DNA from: an uncultured Paracoccaceae bacterium
GTDB taxonomy: Bacteria > Pseudomonadota > Alphaproteobacteria > Rhodobacterales > Rhodobacteraceae
NCBI GenBank assembly: GCA_938038825.1
Contig: CALHST010000152.1
Coordinates: 1-21,619 of the forward strand
DNA: 21,619 nucleotides
Direction of reading: 5' to 3'
Shown here: piece after piece, positions 6,184 to 13,455 of the stretch
How positions within the stretch are numbered: position 1 is the first letter of the stretch
Layout: each line of letters opens with the position of its first letter
Position numbers and translations under genes: made by a program
The notes under the pieces: model-generated
What the model was told of the DNA's origin: nothing
The model's database searches: none
Seen by the model: only the letters and a program-made list of their open reading frames with translations

Positions 6184-8712
6184 ATGTTTCGCTTCATCCT
6201 ATCTTTTTTCGGCGGCATCTTCACAACAGCAACCATGGGGCTGTTCATGGCGGCCCTTGGTGTCAGCGCTATTTTCTATATCTATGGTCGTGACTTGCCG
6301 AGCCACGAAAGCCTGGCCCAATACGCGCCACCCACGATTAGCCGGATCTATTCAGGTCAAGGGCGCTTGATTGATGAATTCGCGCAGGAGCGGCGGCTGT
6401 TTGCCCCGATCGACACGATCCCGGATTTGGTGAAACAAGCGTTCGTGTCTGCGGAAGACAAGAATTTCTATACCCATAGCGGTTATGATTTGCGCGGTAT
6501 CGCTGCTGCCGGGGTCGAAGCCGTGCGGTCACGTGGCCAAGACGTACGCGGGGCGTCGACCATTACCCAGCAGGTCATGAAAAACTTTTTGCTGTCCGGG
6601 GATCGTCAGGCCGAGCGGAAGATCAAAGAGATCATTTTGGCAAGCCGGATCGAAGATACACTGAGCAAAGATAAAATCTTAGAATTGTATCTGAACGAGA
6701 TTTTCTTGGGACAGAACTCTTTTGGTGTTGCAGCCGCCTCGCAGACCTATTTTAACAAAACTTTGGATCAGTTGGAACCGCATGAGGCGGCGACCCTTGC
6801 GTCTTGGCCCAAAGCACCTTCGGATTTTCACCCAGTTCGCCGGAAGGATCGTTTGTTGTCGCGCCGGAATTTCGTCCTGAAAGAGATGATGGAGAACGGC
6901 TATATCACAGACGCAGTTTATGAAACTGAGCGTGTGAAGCCATTATTGTCAGTACAAAACGGGGATTTCGACAGCTTTAAGTCCGCGTTGCCACCACGGG
7001 ATTACTTTACCGACGAAATTCGTCGGCAGTTGTCGCGCGACTTTGGGGAAGGGGAGTTCTTTACCGGGGGCATGACGGTCCGTGCGACCATCGATAATGA
7101 AATGCAGCCCATCGCGGCGCAAGCCTTGCAAAAACAGCTTGAGGACTACGATCGCGGGTTGGCCGAATGGCGGGGCAGTGGAAAAACATTGCCTGTAGAA
7201 ACGCTTGAAGGGGACGCGTGGCGCGAGGCGCTGAGCAATGTGTCAATTGCGCGCGATATTGAATTGGGCGGCAAGTGGTATCCTGCTGTGGTGCTGGGTG
7301 TCGAAGAAAACCAATTGCGTATTGGCATTGAAGACATGGAAGAGACCGAGGCGGAGCCCCATGTTGTGCCGCGTCGCGATATTGCCTGGATCAAAGGTGA
7401 TTTCTTTGAGAATTTTGAACCCGGTGATGTAGTGCATGTGCGCCGTATGACCGAAGGCGACAATGGTGAAGGGGCTTTTATTCGTTGGACCTTGCGCCAA
7501 GTGCCAGCAGTCCAGGGTGGCTTTGTCGCGATGGACGTGAACACGGGTCGTGTGCTTGCGATGCAGGGCGGTTTTTCCTATCAGAATTCGGTCTATAACC
7601 GGGCGACTCAAGCCAAACGCCAGCCAGGGTCGAGCTTTAAACCCTTTGTCTATGCTGCTGCCTTAGACAGTGGTTATTCGCCAGCCACCATTGTTGTGGA
7701 TGCCCCAATTGAGATTGATACCCCACAAGGGTTGTGGCGCCCGCAAAACGCGTCGAAAAAGTTCTATGGCCCAACGCCTTTGCGCACTGGGATCGAACAA
7801 TCGCGCAATTTGATGACCATCCGTTTGGCGCAAGAGATCGGGATTGATCTGGTGGGGGATTACGCAACCAAGTTTGGGGTCTATGATGACATGCGCCCGG
7901 TTTTGGCGAATGCACTGGGATCACAAGAAAGCACGTTGTATCAAATGGTTGCGGCTTATTCCATGTTTGCCAATGGTGGCGAACGGGTGGAGCCGACACT
8001 GGTGGATCGAATTCAGAACCGGTTCGGCGAGACGATTTATCGTCATGATCAGCGTATCTGTAACGACTGTCAGGTGGCTTCTTTAGAGGCCGGGCTTGGC
8101 CCACGGATTGTTTCAAACCGCGAACGGGTGATGGATCCGGTCACGGCCTATCAGCTGACATCGATGATGAAGGGGGTGGTGGATCGCGGAACTGCGTCAA
8201 AGGCGATCAATTTGCCGGTGCCGGTTGCAGGAAAAACTGGCACAACAAACGATGCGAAAGACGTGTGGTTCGTTGGGTTTTCATCCAATATCGCGGCCGG
8301 GTGTTACATCGGATATGACTCGCCCAAATCCATGGGACGCGGTGCGTCCGGGGGGGGCATGTGTGGGCCAGTGTTCCAGCGGTTCATGCAGAAGGCGGTT
8401 CAAAAGTACGGCGGCGGCAAATTTGCAGTGCCGCAGGACTGCGAATTCATCAATATCGACCGGTTCTCTGGCGCGCGCCTGAGTTCTGGTGCGGCAGGCA
8501 AAAACGTGGTGTCAGAATGTTTCCGGTTTGGTGAACAGCCGCTGTTTGGGATCACGTTTGATGGTGGCTTTGCTATTGGGTCGGATTTGCTTTTGTTTGA
8601 CGAGGCAGGGGGTCGCGGTGGTGGCAAGCAGGTCACCACATCAACCGGCAGAAAAGCAGTTGTCGGACCAAAGTCGACATTGGGTAACCTGTCTTCGGGC
8701 GGGTTGTATTAA
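6184..8712 (+). CDS. mrcA: Penicillin-binding protein 1A (bifunctional transglycosylase/transpeptidase)
   Basis: An 842-residue class A PBP that polymerises and crosslinks peptidoglycan at the outer face of the inner membrane. A short cytoplasmic end is followed by one membrane segment (~7-34). The GT51 domain has catalytic Glu91 in SAEDKNFYTH and the GASTITQQVMKN motif near 123-134. An insertion/OB-like region spans ~290-430. The transpeptidase domain carries SSFK (catalytic Ser483, Lys486), SRN (540-542) and KTGT (684-687), all intact. Length matches the PBP1A/MrcA subfamily. GAGG at 6176-6179 serves ATG 6184. The C-terminal tail after ~760 is Gly/Ser-rich and low in complexity. Confidence in class is very high; PBP1A rather than 1B follows from the OB-like insertion and length. 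Confidence 0.96.
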   Translation: MFRFILSFFGGIFTTATMGLFMAALGVSAIFYIYGRDLPSHESLAQYAPPTISRIYSGQGRLIDEFAQERRLFAPIDTIPDLVKQAFVSAEDKNFYTHSGYDLRGIAAAGVEAVRSRGQDVRGASTITQQVMKNFLLSGDRQAERKIKEIILASRIEDTLSKDKILELYLNEIFLGQNSFGVAAASQTYFNKTLDQLEPHEAATLASWPKAPSDFHPVRRKDRLLSRRNFVLKEMMENGYITDAVYETERVKPLLSVQNGDFDSFKSALPPRDYFTDEIRRQLSRDFGEGEFFTGGMTVRATIDNEMQPIAAQALQKQLEDYDRGLAEWRGSGKTLPVETLEGDAWREALSNVSIARDIELGGKWYPAVVLGVEENQLRIGIEDMEETEAEPHVVPRRDIAWIKGDFFENFEPGDVVHVRRMTEGDNGEGAFIRWTLRQVPAVQGGFVAMDVNTGRVLAMQGGFSYQNSVYNRATQAKRQPGSSFKPFVYAAALDSGYSPATIVVDAPIEIDTPQGLWRPQNASKKFYGPTPLRTGIEQSRNLMTIRLAQEIGIDLVGDYATKFGVYDDMRPVLANALGSQESTLYQMVAAYSMFANGGERVEPTLVDRIQNRFGETIYRHDQRICNDCQVASLEAGLGPRIVSNRERVMDPVTAYQLTSMMKGVVDRGTASKAINLPVPVAGKTGTTNDAKDVWFVGFSSNIAAGCYIGYDSPKSMGRGASGGGMCGPVFQRFMQKAVQKYGGGKFAVPQDCEFINIDRFSGARLSSGAAGKNVVSECFRFGEQPLFGITFDGGFAIGSDLLLFDEAGGRGGGKQVTTSTGRKAVVGPKSTLGNLSSGGLY

Positions 8713-8723
8713 ATCCGTTGGGT

Positions 8724-8772
8724 GACGCTATTTGCGCGCTGCGCAAAGGCGCCCCACCCACCGTCCCTTAGG
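8724..8772 (+). repeat. Hairpin-bearing intergenic repeat, copy 2
   Basis: Second copy of the element at 582-631, in the same orientation and 11 bases after the mrcA stop. It has GACGCTA, a perfect TTTGCGC/GCGCAAA stem (8731-8737, 8741-8747) with a 3-base GCT loop, then a 25-base tail (8748-8772) with two mismatches to copy 1. The stem is kept while the loop changes from ATAC to GCT, which suggests selection on, or mobility of, the hairpin. It lies within the 128-bp mrcA-prfB gap. Confidence 0.8.
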
Positions 8773-8840
8773 GCATCTTGCTGTTGGGTGCTGTGTGTTC
8801 TATCACACGGAACGTATTCCTGATTTTATGAGGCGACCCT

Positions 8841-9965
8841 ATGCGCGCAGAGACGCAAAACCTTGTGTCCGAGATTGAAAAATCGCTGGTTCTGTTGGGC
8901 CAGCGCATGGATATCGACACAGCGCAGCATCGGCTTGAGGAATTCAACGCGCGTGTTGAGGATCCCAATCTGTGGGATGATCCAGATGCGGCCCAGAAGC
9001 TGATGCGCGAACGGCAGGGCTTGGTTGATGCGATGGAAACGTACAACAAGATCAAGACGGATATGACCGACAATGTCGACTTGATCGAGCTTGGTGAGAT
9101 GGAAGACGATACAAGCGTTGTTGAAGAGGCCGAGGCGGCGCTTAAGGTGTTGTCCAAGATCGCAGCGAAGAAAGAATTGGAAGCGTTGCTGAATGGTGAA
9201 GCCGACAGCAATGACACGTTCTTGGAGATCAATTCAGGCGCGGGTGGTACCGAAAGCTGCGATTGGGCGTCTATGCTGGCGCGCATGTATGTGCGGTGGG
9301 CCGAGAAAAAAGGGTATTCCGTTGAGCTTCAGTCCGAACAGGGCGGTGAAGAAGCAGGTATCAAATCGGCTGCGTACAAGATCAGTGGTCACAATGCCTA
9401 TGGCTGGTTGAAGTCGGAAAGCGGTGTGCATCGTTTGGTGCGAATTTCACCGTTTGACAGCGCGGCCAAGCGGCACACATCGTTCACGTCGGTGAAAGTG
9501 TATCCGGTGGTGGATGATAACATCGAGATCGAGGTGAACCCGTCAGACATTCGGATTGATACCTATCGGTCGTCCGGGGCGGGTGGTCAGCACGTGAACA
9601 CCACGGATTCGGCTGTTCGGATCACCCACATGCCCACAGGTATTGTGACAACGTCTTCGCAGAAGTCCCAACACCAGAACCGGGACATCGCAATGAAGGC
9701 CTTGAAATCACGTCTGTACCAAATGGAGTTGGACAAACGCTCTGCCTTAGTCAACGAAGTACATGAGAGTGCCGGGGACGCTGGATGGGGTAACCAAATC
9801 CGGTCCTATGTTTTGCAGCCTTACCAGATGGTAAAAGACCTGCGGACCAACTTTGAAACATCCGACACCAAGGGTGTTTTGGACGGTGATTTGGACGAGC
9901 TGATGGCTGCAACATTGGCGATGGATGTATCCGGCAAGTCGCGCGCAGAGGCGCAAGGCGAATAA
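8841..9965 (+). CDS. prfB: Peptide chain release factor 2
   Basis: A 374-residue class I release factor that recognises UGA and UAA and triggers peptidyl-tRNA hydrolysis on the ribosome. It has the RF-2-type SPF anticodon-like motif (203-205, in VRISPFDS) and the catalytic GGQ loop (248-250, in SSGAGGQHVN). The N-terminal helical domain spans ~1-110. The reading frame is continuous from ATG 8841, so the autoregulatory +1 frameshift found in E. coli prfB near codon 26 is absent. GAGG at 8830-8833 is 7 bases from the ATG. A weak promoter-like pair (TTGCTG 8778, TATCAC 8801, 17-base spacing) lies in the gap after repeat copy 2. It converges with the LacI-family gene, 49 bp apart. Confidence 0.97.
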   Translation: MRAETQNLVSEIEKSLVLLGQRMDIDTAQHRLEEFNARVEDPNLWDDPDAAQKLMRERQGLVDAMETYNKIKTDMTDNVDLIELGEMEDDTSVVEEAEAALKVLSKIAAKKELEALLNGEADSNDTFLEINSGAGGTESCDWASMLARMYVRWAEKKGYSVELQSEQGGEEAGIKSAAYKISGHNAYGWLKSESGVHRLVRISPFDSAAKRHTSFTSVKVYPVVDDNIEIEVNPSDIRIDTYRSSGAGGQHVNTTDSAVRITHMPTGIVTTSSQKSQHQNRDIAMKALKSRLYQMELDKRSALVNEVHESAGDAGWGNQIRSYVLQPYQMVKDLRTNFETSDTKGVLDGDLDELMAATLAMDVSGKSRAEAQGE

Positions 9966-10014
9966 GGTTCGCGCGCGTTTACAGGCTTGTCTTATCTGTG
10001 AAGCGCGCTGGTGC

Positions 10015-11019
10015 TCACACGTTTCCGGTAGAATCGCGGATTATGAGCTGCGATGGGAGGTTAAGGGCGCGGGGGCGGTCGCCTATTTCTATCCAGTTGT
10101 GCAAGGCTTCCGCCGTACTGCGGCCCATGTCATCAAGGGGAAGGCGCACGCTGGTCAATGCGGGGGAGGTTGTGCGCGATGCGGGCAAGTCCTCCATTCC
10201 GATCAAAGACATATCCGTCGGGACCTTGACGCCGATGGACTGAAGCCCAAAGAGTGCACCAAGGGCGAGCACGTCGGACACGCATAATAATGCGGTGACC
10301 CCCAAATCCTTTTGGATAATTTCTTGTGCGCAGTCTGCTGCGTCTTCGTACAGAAGGTCTCGTTCGATAAAGATCGCTTCTTCGGGTACTTTTTCTTTGA
10401 GCGCGTTGACCCGCGCCAAGGTTCGGTCGTTTGTCTCAAGCGGGCCGTGTAGAATGGCGATCTTTCGGTGGCCAAAGTCCAGCAAGTGATCCAGCGCCAT
10501 CAGGGCGATGGCAGTATTGTCATATCCGATGGTCGGTAAGTCGTGATCTGGCGCGAAATAGGACGTTGCGATCACTGGCAGTGACCTGCGCCGCACAGCC
10601 TGTTCAAAGGCTTGGCTGTGCGTGATGCCAGATACGATCAACCCTTCGATCCCCACATTCATCATGTCTTCGGCGCGCTTGGCTTCGATCTCTGGATCGC
10701 CACCCGTAGTTGCCACCAACAAGGACAATCCGCGTTCTGACAAACCTTCTTCCAATGCATGTAAGTAGCGCGCAAAAATCGCATGATCCAATGTGGGGAC
10801 CAACGCGCCCACCATATAGGTCCGTCCGCTGTTGATGGCCCGCGCCGATGGGCTTGGCACAAACTGCAATGCATCTACTGACGCCTCGACTTTTTGGCGG
10901 GTTTCGACCGAGACAGGACTGGTTCCGTTCAAGACCCTTGAAACTGTCGCGACAGAAACTCCCGCATGGCGGGCAACGTCGCGCATATTGCTTCTTGGTT
11001 TTGCGGAATGATGAGGCAT
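10015..11019 (-). CDS. LacI-family transcriptional regulator, likely repressor of the tdm-tmo operon
   Basis: A 334-residue DNA-binding regulator. The N-terminal helix-turn-helix reads MRDVARHAGVSVATVSRVLNG (12-32, classic LacI form), with a hinge around 51-65 and a periplasmic-binding-protein-like effector domain to the end (VGALVPTLDHAIFARYL, GYDNTAIALMALDHLLDFGH, SDVLALGAL). The start is ATG 11019-11017, preceded by GTAGG; ATG 10986-10984 is possible, and the longer frame to 11244 would cover the control region and is rejected. Ile62 occupies the place of the hinge leucine that intercalates in LacI/PurR. It diverges from tdm across a region with two palindromic operators, so repression of the operon, and perhaps of itself, is inferred. 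The effector is unknown; LacI proteins usually sense sugars, so a methylated-amine ligand would be unusual. Confidence 0.92.
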   Translation of the reverse strand: MPHHSAKPRSNMRDVARHAGVSVATVSRVLNGTSPVSVETRQKVEASVDALQFVPSPSARAINSGRTYMVGALVPTLDHAIFARYLHALEEGLSERGLSLLVATTGGDPEIEAKRAEDMMNVGIEGLIVSGITHSQAFEQAVRRRSLPVIATSYFAPDHDLPTIGYDNTAIALMALDHLLDFGHRKIAILHGPLETNDRTLARVNALKEKVPEEAIFIERDLLYEDAADCAQEIIQKDLGVTALLCVSDVLALGALFGLQSIGVKVPTDMSLIGMEDLPASRTTSPALTSVRLPLDDMGRSTAEALHNWIEIGDRPRALNLPSQLIIRDSTGNV

Positions 11020-11070
11020 AAACCTACTTTCACGATTAATCGGAAGAGAGCAACAGAGTATTTCTTGACA

Positions 11071-11088
11071 TATGAAACTGGTTACACA
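11071..11088. promoter_or_regulatory. Operator-like palindrome O1
   Basis: TATGAAACTGGTTACACA, identical to O2 at 14 of 18 positions and partly symmetric (GAAACT/GGTTAC core at 11074-11085). Its centre is exactly 21 bp from that of O2, i.e. two helical turns. It overlaps the candidate -35 element of the tdm promoter. Probable binding site of the adjacent LacI-family regulator. Confidence 0.65.
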
Positions 11089-11111
11089 TGCTACGAAACT
11101 AGTTTCATAAT
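11083..11111 (+). promoter_or_regulatory. Candidate promoter of the tdm-tmoVWX operon
   Basis: TACACA (11083-11088, 4/6 of the -35 consensus), a 17-base spacer, then CATAAT (11106-11111, 5/6 of the -10 consensus). Operator O1 covers the -35 and O2 fills the spacer, the arrangement expected of steric repression. A perfect TTGACA at 11065-11070 is also present but has no good -10 at 16-18 bases. Confidence 0.5.
11092..11109. promoter_or_regulatory. Operator-like palindrome O2
   Basis: TACGAAACTAGTTTCATA contains the perfect 12-bp palindrome GAAACTAGTTTC (11095-11106), and 16 of its 18 positions are symmetric. It lies between the candidate -35 and -10 of the tdm promoter, upstream of both divergent genes. 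Probable high-affinity site of the LacI-family regulator. The centre is TA rather than the CG usual for this family. Confidence 0.7.
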
Positions 11112-11133
11112 AGAATCTCAGGTAAATGACTTC

Positions 11134-13455
11134 GTGTTGAACCAAACGACCATCCGCGACTTTACGAACATGGGGCATCACGCTCTGGGGCGCAATTTCG
11201 CGGGATTCCAGGGCATCGACGCGCCTGACCGCCATGTTCTGCAACCGCGCGGATGTCTACGGCTTGCCCTCAGCGAAGGGGACGTCCTTCAGATTGGTGC
11301 CTATGACGTGCGCGATGGAATCGCTCTTGCGGCTTTTGGCAATGGCGGCGAACGGATCGAGGCGCAATTTGGGTTGCCACCTGTCAGCCCGCTTGAGATG
11401 ACTGAATTTGATCATGGTCCACTGACCGGCTGGCTGCGCAGCATGGGCAGTGAGGTCGGGACAACAATCGCGGCGACTCATGTGGATGCGCTCGACGAAC
11501 CGTTGATCTTGCGCGCACCGCAATCCTGCGAATTGGCCATCATTTTACCGCTGACATATGATCACCTCGTCACGGGCAAAACCATTGATACAGTGGAAGT
11601 GCGGGTGCAACGCAGGGCAGGTGGGCTCAGTTTGCCAGAGCCTTTGGGTGATATCCGTGACGAATTCACGGTCGACCGTGCCACGGCGCGCGCTTATGAG
11701 CTGCACAAGGGTGAAACGCTGCAAATCATTGATGTGATGGGGCAGCAATGCTCGGATTTTCAGGCCTTTCGAACGGCAGGTCTGGATGCTGGTGCCGAGT
11801 GGATGATCGACGGGACAACCACGCGCTCAATGGTGCGGCGTGCCTTTCCGGGGCCGGGCCTTTTTGACAAATTCTATGACGGAACACTGGCGCCTATGTT
11901 GCAGGTCATGCAGGACACATGCGGGCGGCATGATACATTCGGATTGGCCTGCACGGCGCGCGGTTATGAAGAACGGGGTTTTCCGGGCCATGTAAATTGT
12001 TCTGACAATATCTCGCATGCAGTTTCGCCTTATGGCGTGCAGGCGCGTGCAGGCTGGCCTGCGATCAACTTCTTTTGGAACACGTGGATCGACCACCACC
12101 ATCACCTGCAAACGGCGGAATCCTGGTCGCGTCCGGGCGACTATGTGGCGATGACAGCTTTGGATGATCTGGTGTGCGTCTCAACAGCCTGCCCAGATGA
12201 CATTGATCCGATCAATGGATGGAACCCGACAGACGTGCATGTGCGCATCTATCACCCCGAGACAAAAATCACGCGGGCCATTGCGTACCGCAAGAAAGAA
12301 GACGCGCCGATGCAAATCTCGCAAAATTCCGCATTTCATGAGCGTCTGTCACCGCTGACGGACAATTTTGCGCCCGCGCGCGATCTTTGGGCGCCAGTAT
12401 CTTTTCCAAGCTATGGAACGCATGGAGAATATTGGGCATGCCGCGAGGCCGCGACGCTGCAAGACATGAGCGGTTTGCGCAAATTTGACGTGATTGGCCC
12501 GGATGCAGAAAAGTTGTTACAGCTGGCGATGACCCGCGACATCTCCAAGTTGGCCGTCTGGCGTGGCACCTATGCGCTGATGTGCGACGTGAGCGGCGAA
12601 GTGATCGACGACGGAACATTGTTCCGGATGTCAGATCATCTGTTCCGGTGGTGCTGCGGATCCGAGGAAAGCGGCACCTGGCTGACTAAACTGGCGGCGC
12701 AAAACGATCTTCAGGTGCGCATCCATGATCTGCAGGGCGCGTTGCCCAATCTTGCGCTTCAGGGGCCTAAGTCCCGGGATATCCTGCGCAAAGTGTTGTT
12801 TACGCAGCCGCATGTGCCCAATCTGGATCAATTGAAATGGTTTGGGGCCACTGTTGGGCGGCTGAATGATCGCGAAGGGGTTCCCTTCATGCTGACTCGC
12901 AGTGGTTACACTGGCGAATTGGGCTACGAGCTGTTTTGCTCTCGCGACGGGGCCGTGCCTCTTTGGGACGCGCTGATGGAAGCTGGCGCTGAATTTGGCC
13001 TAAAGCCCATGGGGTCTGCTGCGCTTGATATCATCCGGATCGAAGCAGGCTTGGCAGCGGCGGGTGCCGAATTTACAGCTGGTGCTGATGCGTTCGAGGC
13101 GGGTCTTGGTTTTGCGGTGGATCTGAAGAAAGAAACATTTGTCGGACGTGAGGCGCTTAGTCGCAACGCGCAAGCCCCGCGCAAAAAACTGGTCGGCTTG
13201 CATTTCCAAAGCGACGATGTGCCGGTGCCAGGCTCACCCGTTTACAAAGGCGAACGGCAAATCGGGGAAATAACCTCTGCCACCAAATCCCCCATGTTGG
13301 GCCATGCCATTGCGATGGCCCGTTTGTCAGTCGAACACGCTTCGCCTGACACTGAAATTGAAGTCGGTCTGCTTGACGGGCGCATGAAGCGATTGCACGC
13401 AATCGTTGTTCCGGTGCCCTTCTTTGACCCAAAAAGAGAAAGGGCGCGTGCATGA
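11134..13455 (+). CDS. tdm: Trimethylamine N-oxide demethylase-like DUF1989-GcvT fusion
   Basis: A 773-residue fusion. Residues ~176-374 form a DUF1989 (urea carboxylase-associated-type) domain; ~400-765 form an aminomethyltransferase (GcvT) folate-binding domain with its C-terminal barrel (GYTGELGYELF, IRIEAGL). This order is that of TMAO demethylase, which makes dimethylamine and formaldehyde, the latter captured by tetrahydrofolate. Cys273, Cys289 and Cys353 (spacing 16 and 64) fit the three zinc-binding cysteines I recall for Methylocella Tdm. The N-terminal ~165 residues look like a degenerate second DUF1989 copy. Start: GC-rich third codon positions begin at GTG 11134, after AGGT at 11120-11123; TTG 11137 and ATG 11170 are alternatives. 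It overlaps the ATPase gene by ATGA. Other methylated-amine substrates are possible. Confidence 0.85.
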   Translation: MLNQTTIRDFTNMGHHALGRNFAGFQGIDAPDRHVLQPRGCLRLALSEGDVLQIGAYDVRDGIALAAFGNGGERIEAQFGLPPVSPLEMTEFDHGPLTGWLRSMGSEVGTTIAATHVDALDEPLILRAPQSCELAIILPLTYDHLVTGKTIDTVEVRVQRRAGGLSLPEPLGDIRDEFTVDRATARAYELHKGETLQIIDVMGQQCSDFQAFRTAGLDAGAEWMIDGTTTRSMVRRAFPGPGLFDKFYDGTLAPMLQVMQDTCGRHDTFGLACTARGYEERGFPGHVNCSDNISHAVSPYGVQARAGWPAINFFWNTWIDHHHHLQTAESWSRPGDYVAMTALDDLVCVSTACPDDIDPINGWNPTDVHVRIYHPETKITRAIAYRKKEDAPMQISQNSAFHERLSPLTDNFAPARDLWAPVSFPSYGTHGEYWACREAATLQDMSGLRKFDVIGPDAEKLLQLAMTRDISKLAVWRGTYALMCDVSGEVIDDGTLFRMSDHLFRWCCGSEESGTWLTKLAAQNDLQVRIHDLQGALPNLALQGPKSRDILRKVLFTQPHVPNLDQLKWFGATVGRLNDREGVPFMLTRSGYTGELGYELFCSRDGAVPLWDALMEAGAEFGLKPMGSAALDIIRIEAGLAAAGAEFTAGADAFEAGLGFAVDLKKETFVGREALSRNAQAPRKKLVGLHFQSDDVPVPGSPVYKGERQIGEITSATKSPMLGHAIAMARLSVEHASPDTEIEVGLLDGRMKRLHAIVVPVPFFDPKRERARA

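Noticed and set aside
9966..10014. Terminator between convergent prfB and LacI-family genes
   Set aside because: Only self-complementary GCGCGC tracts and a weak ACAG/CTGT pairing are visible, without a T-tract on either strand.
11065..11093. Promoter based on the perfect TTGACA at 11065-11070
   Set aside because: No acceptable -10 element occurs at 16-18 bases; the pair at 11083 and 11106 scores better, though TTGACA could contribute to another sigma-factor site.
10966..11133. Extension of the Tdm frame upstream to ATG 10966
   Set aside because: It would overlap the LacI-family gene start and run through both operators and the promoter; third codon positions in this stretch are AT-rich, unlike the downstream coding part.
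11020..11244. Extension of the LacI-family frame to 11244
   Set aside because: LacI proteins start just before the helix-turn-helix; the extra 75 residues would be encoded by the operator region and the opposing tdm 5' end.
12421..13400. GcvT of a glycine cleavage system
   Set aside because: The GcvT part is fused to DUF1989 and no gcvH or gcvP is nearby.
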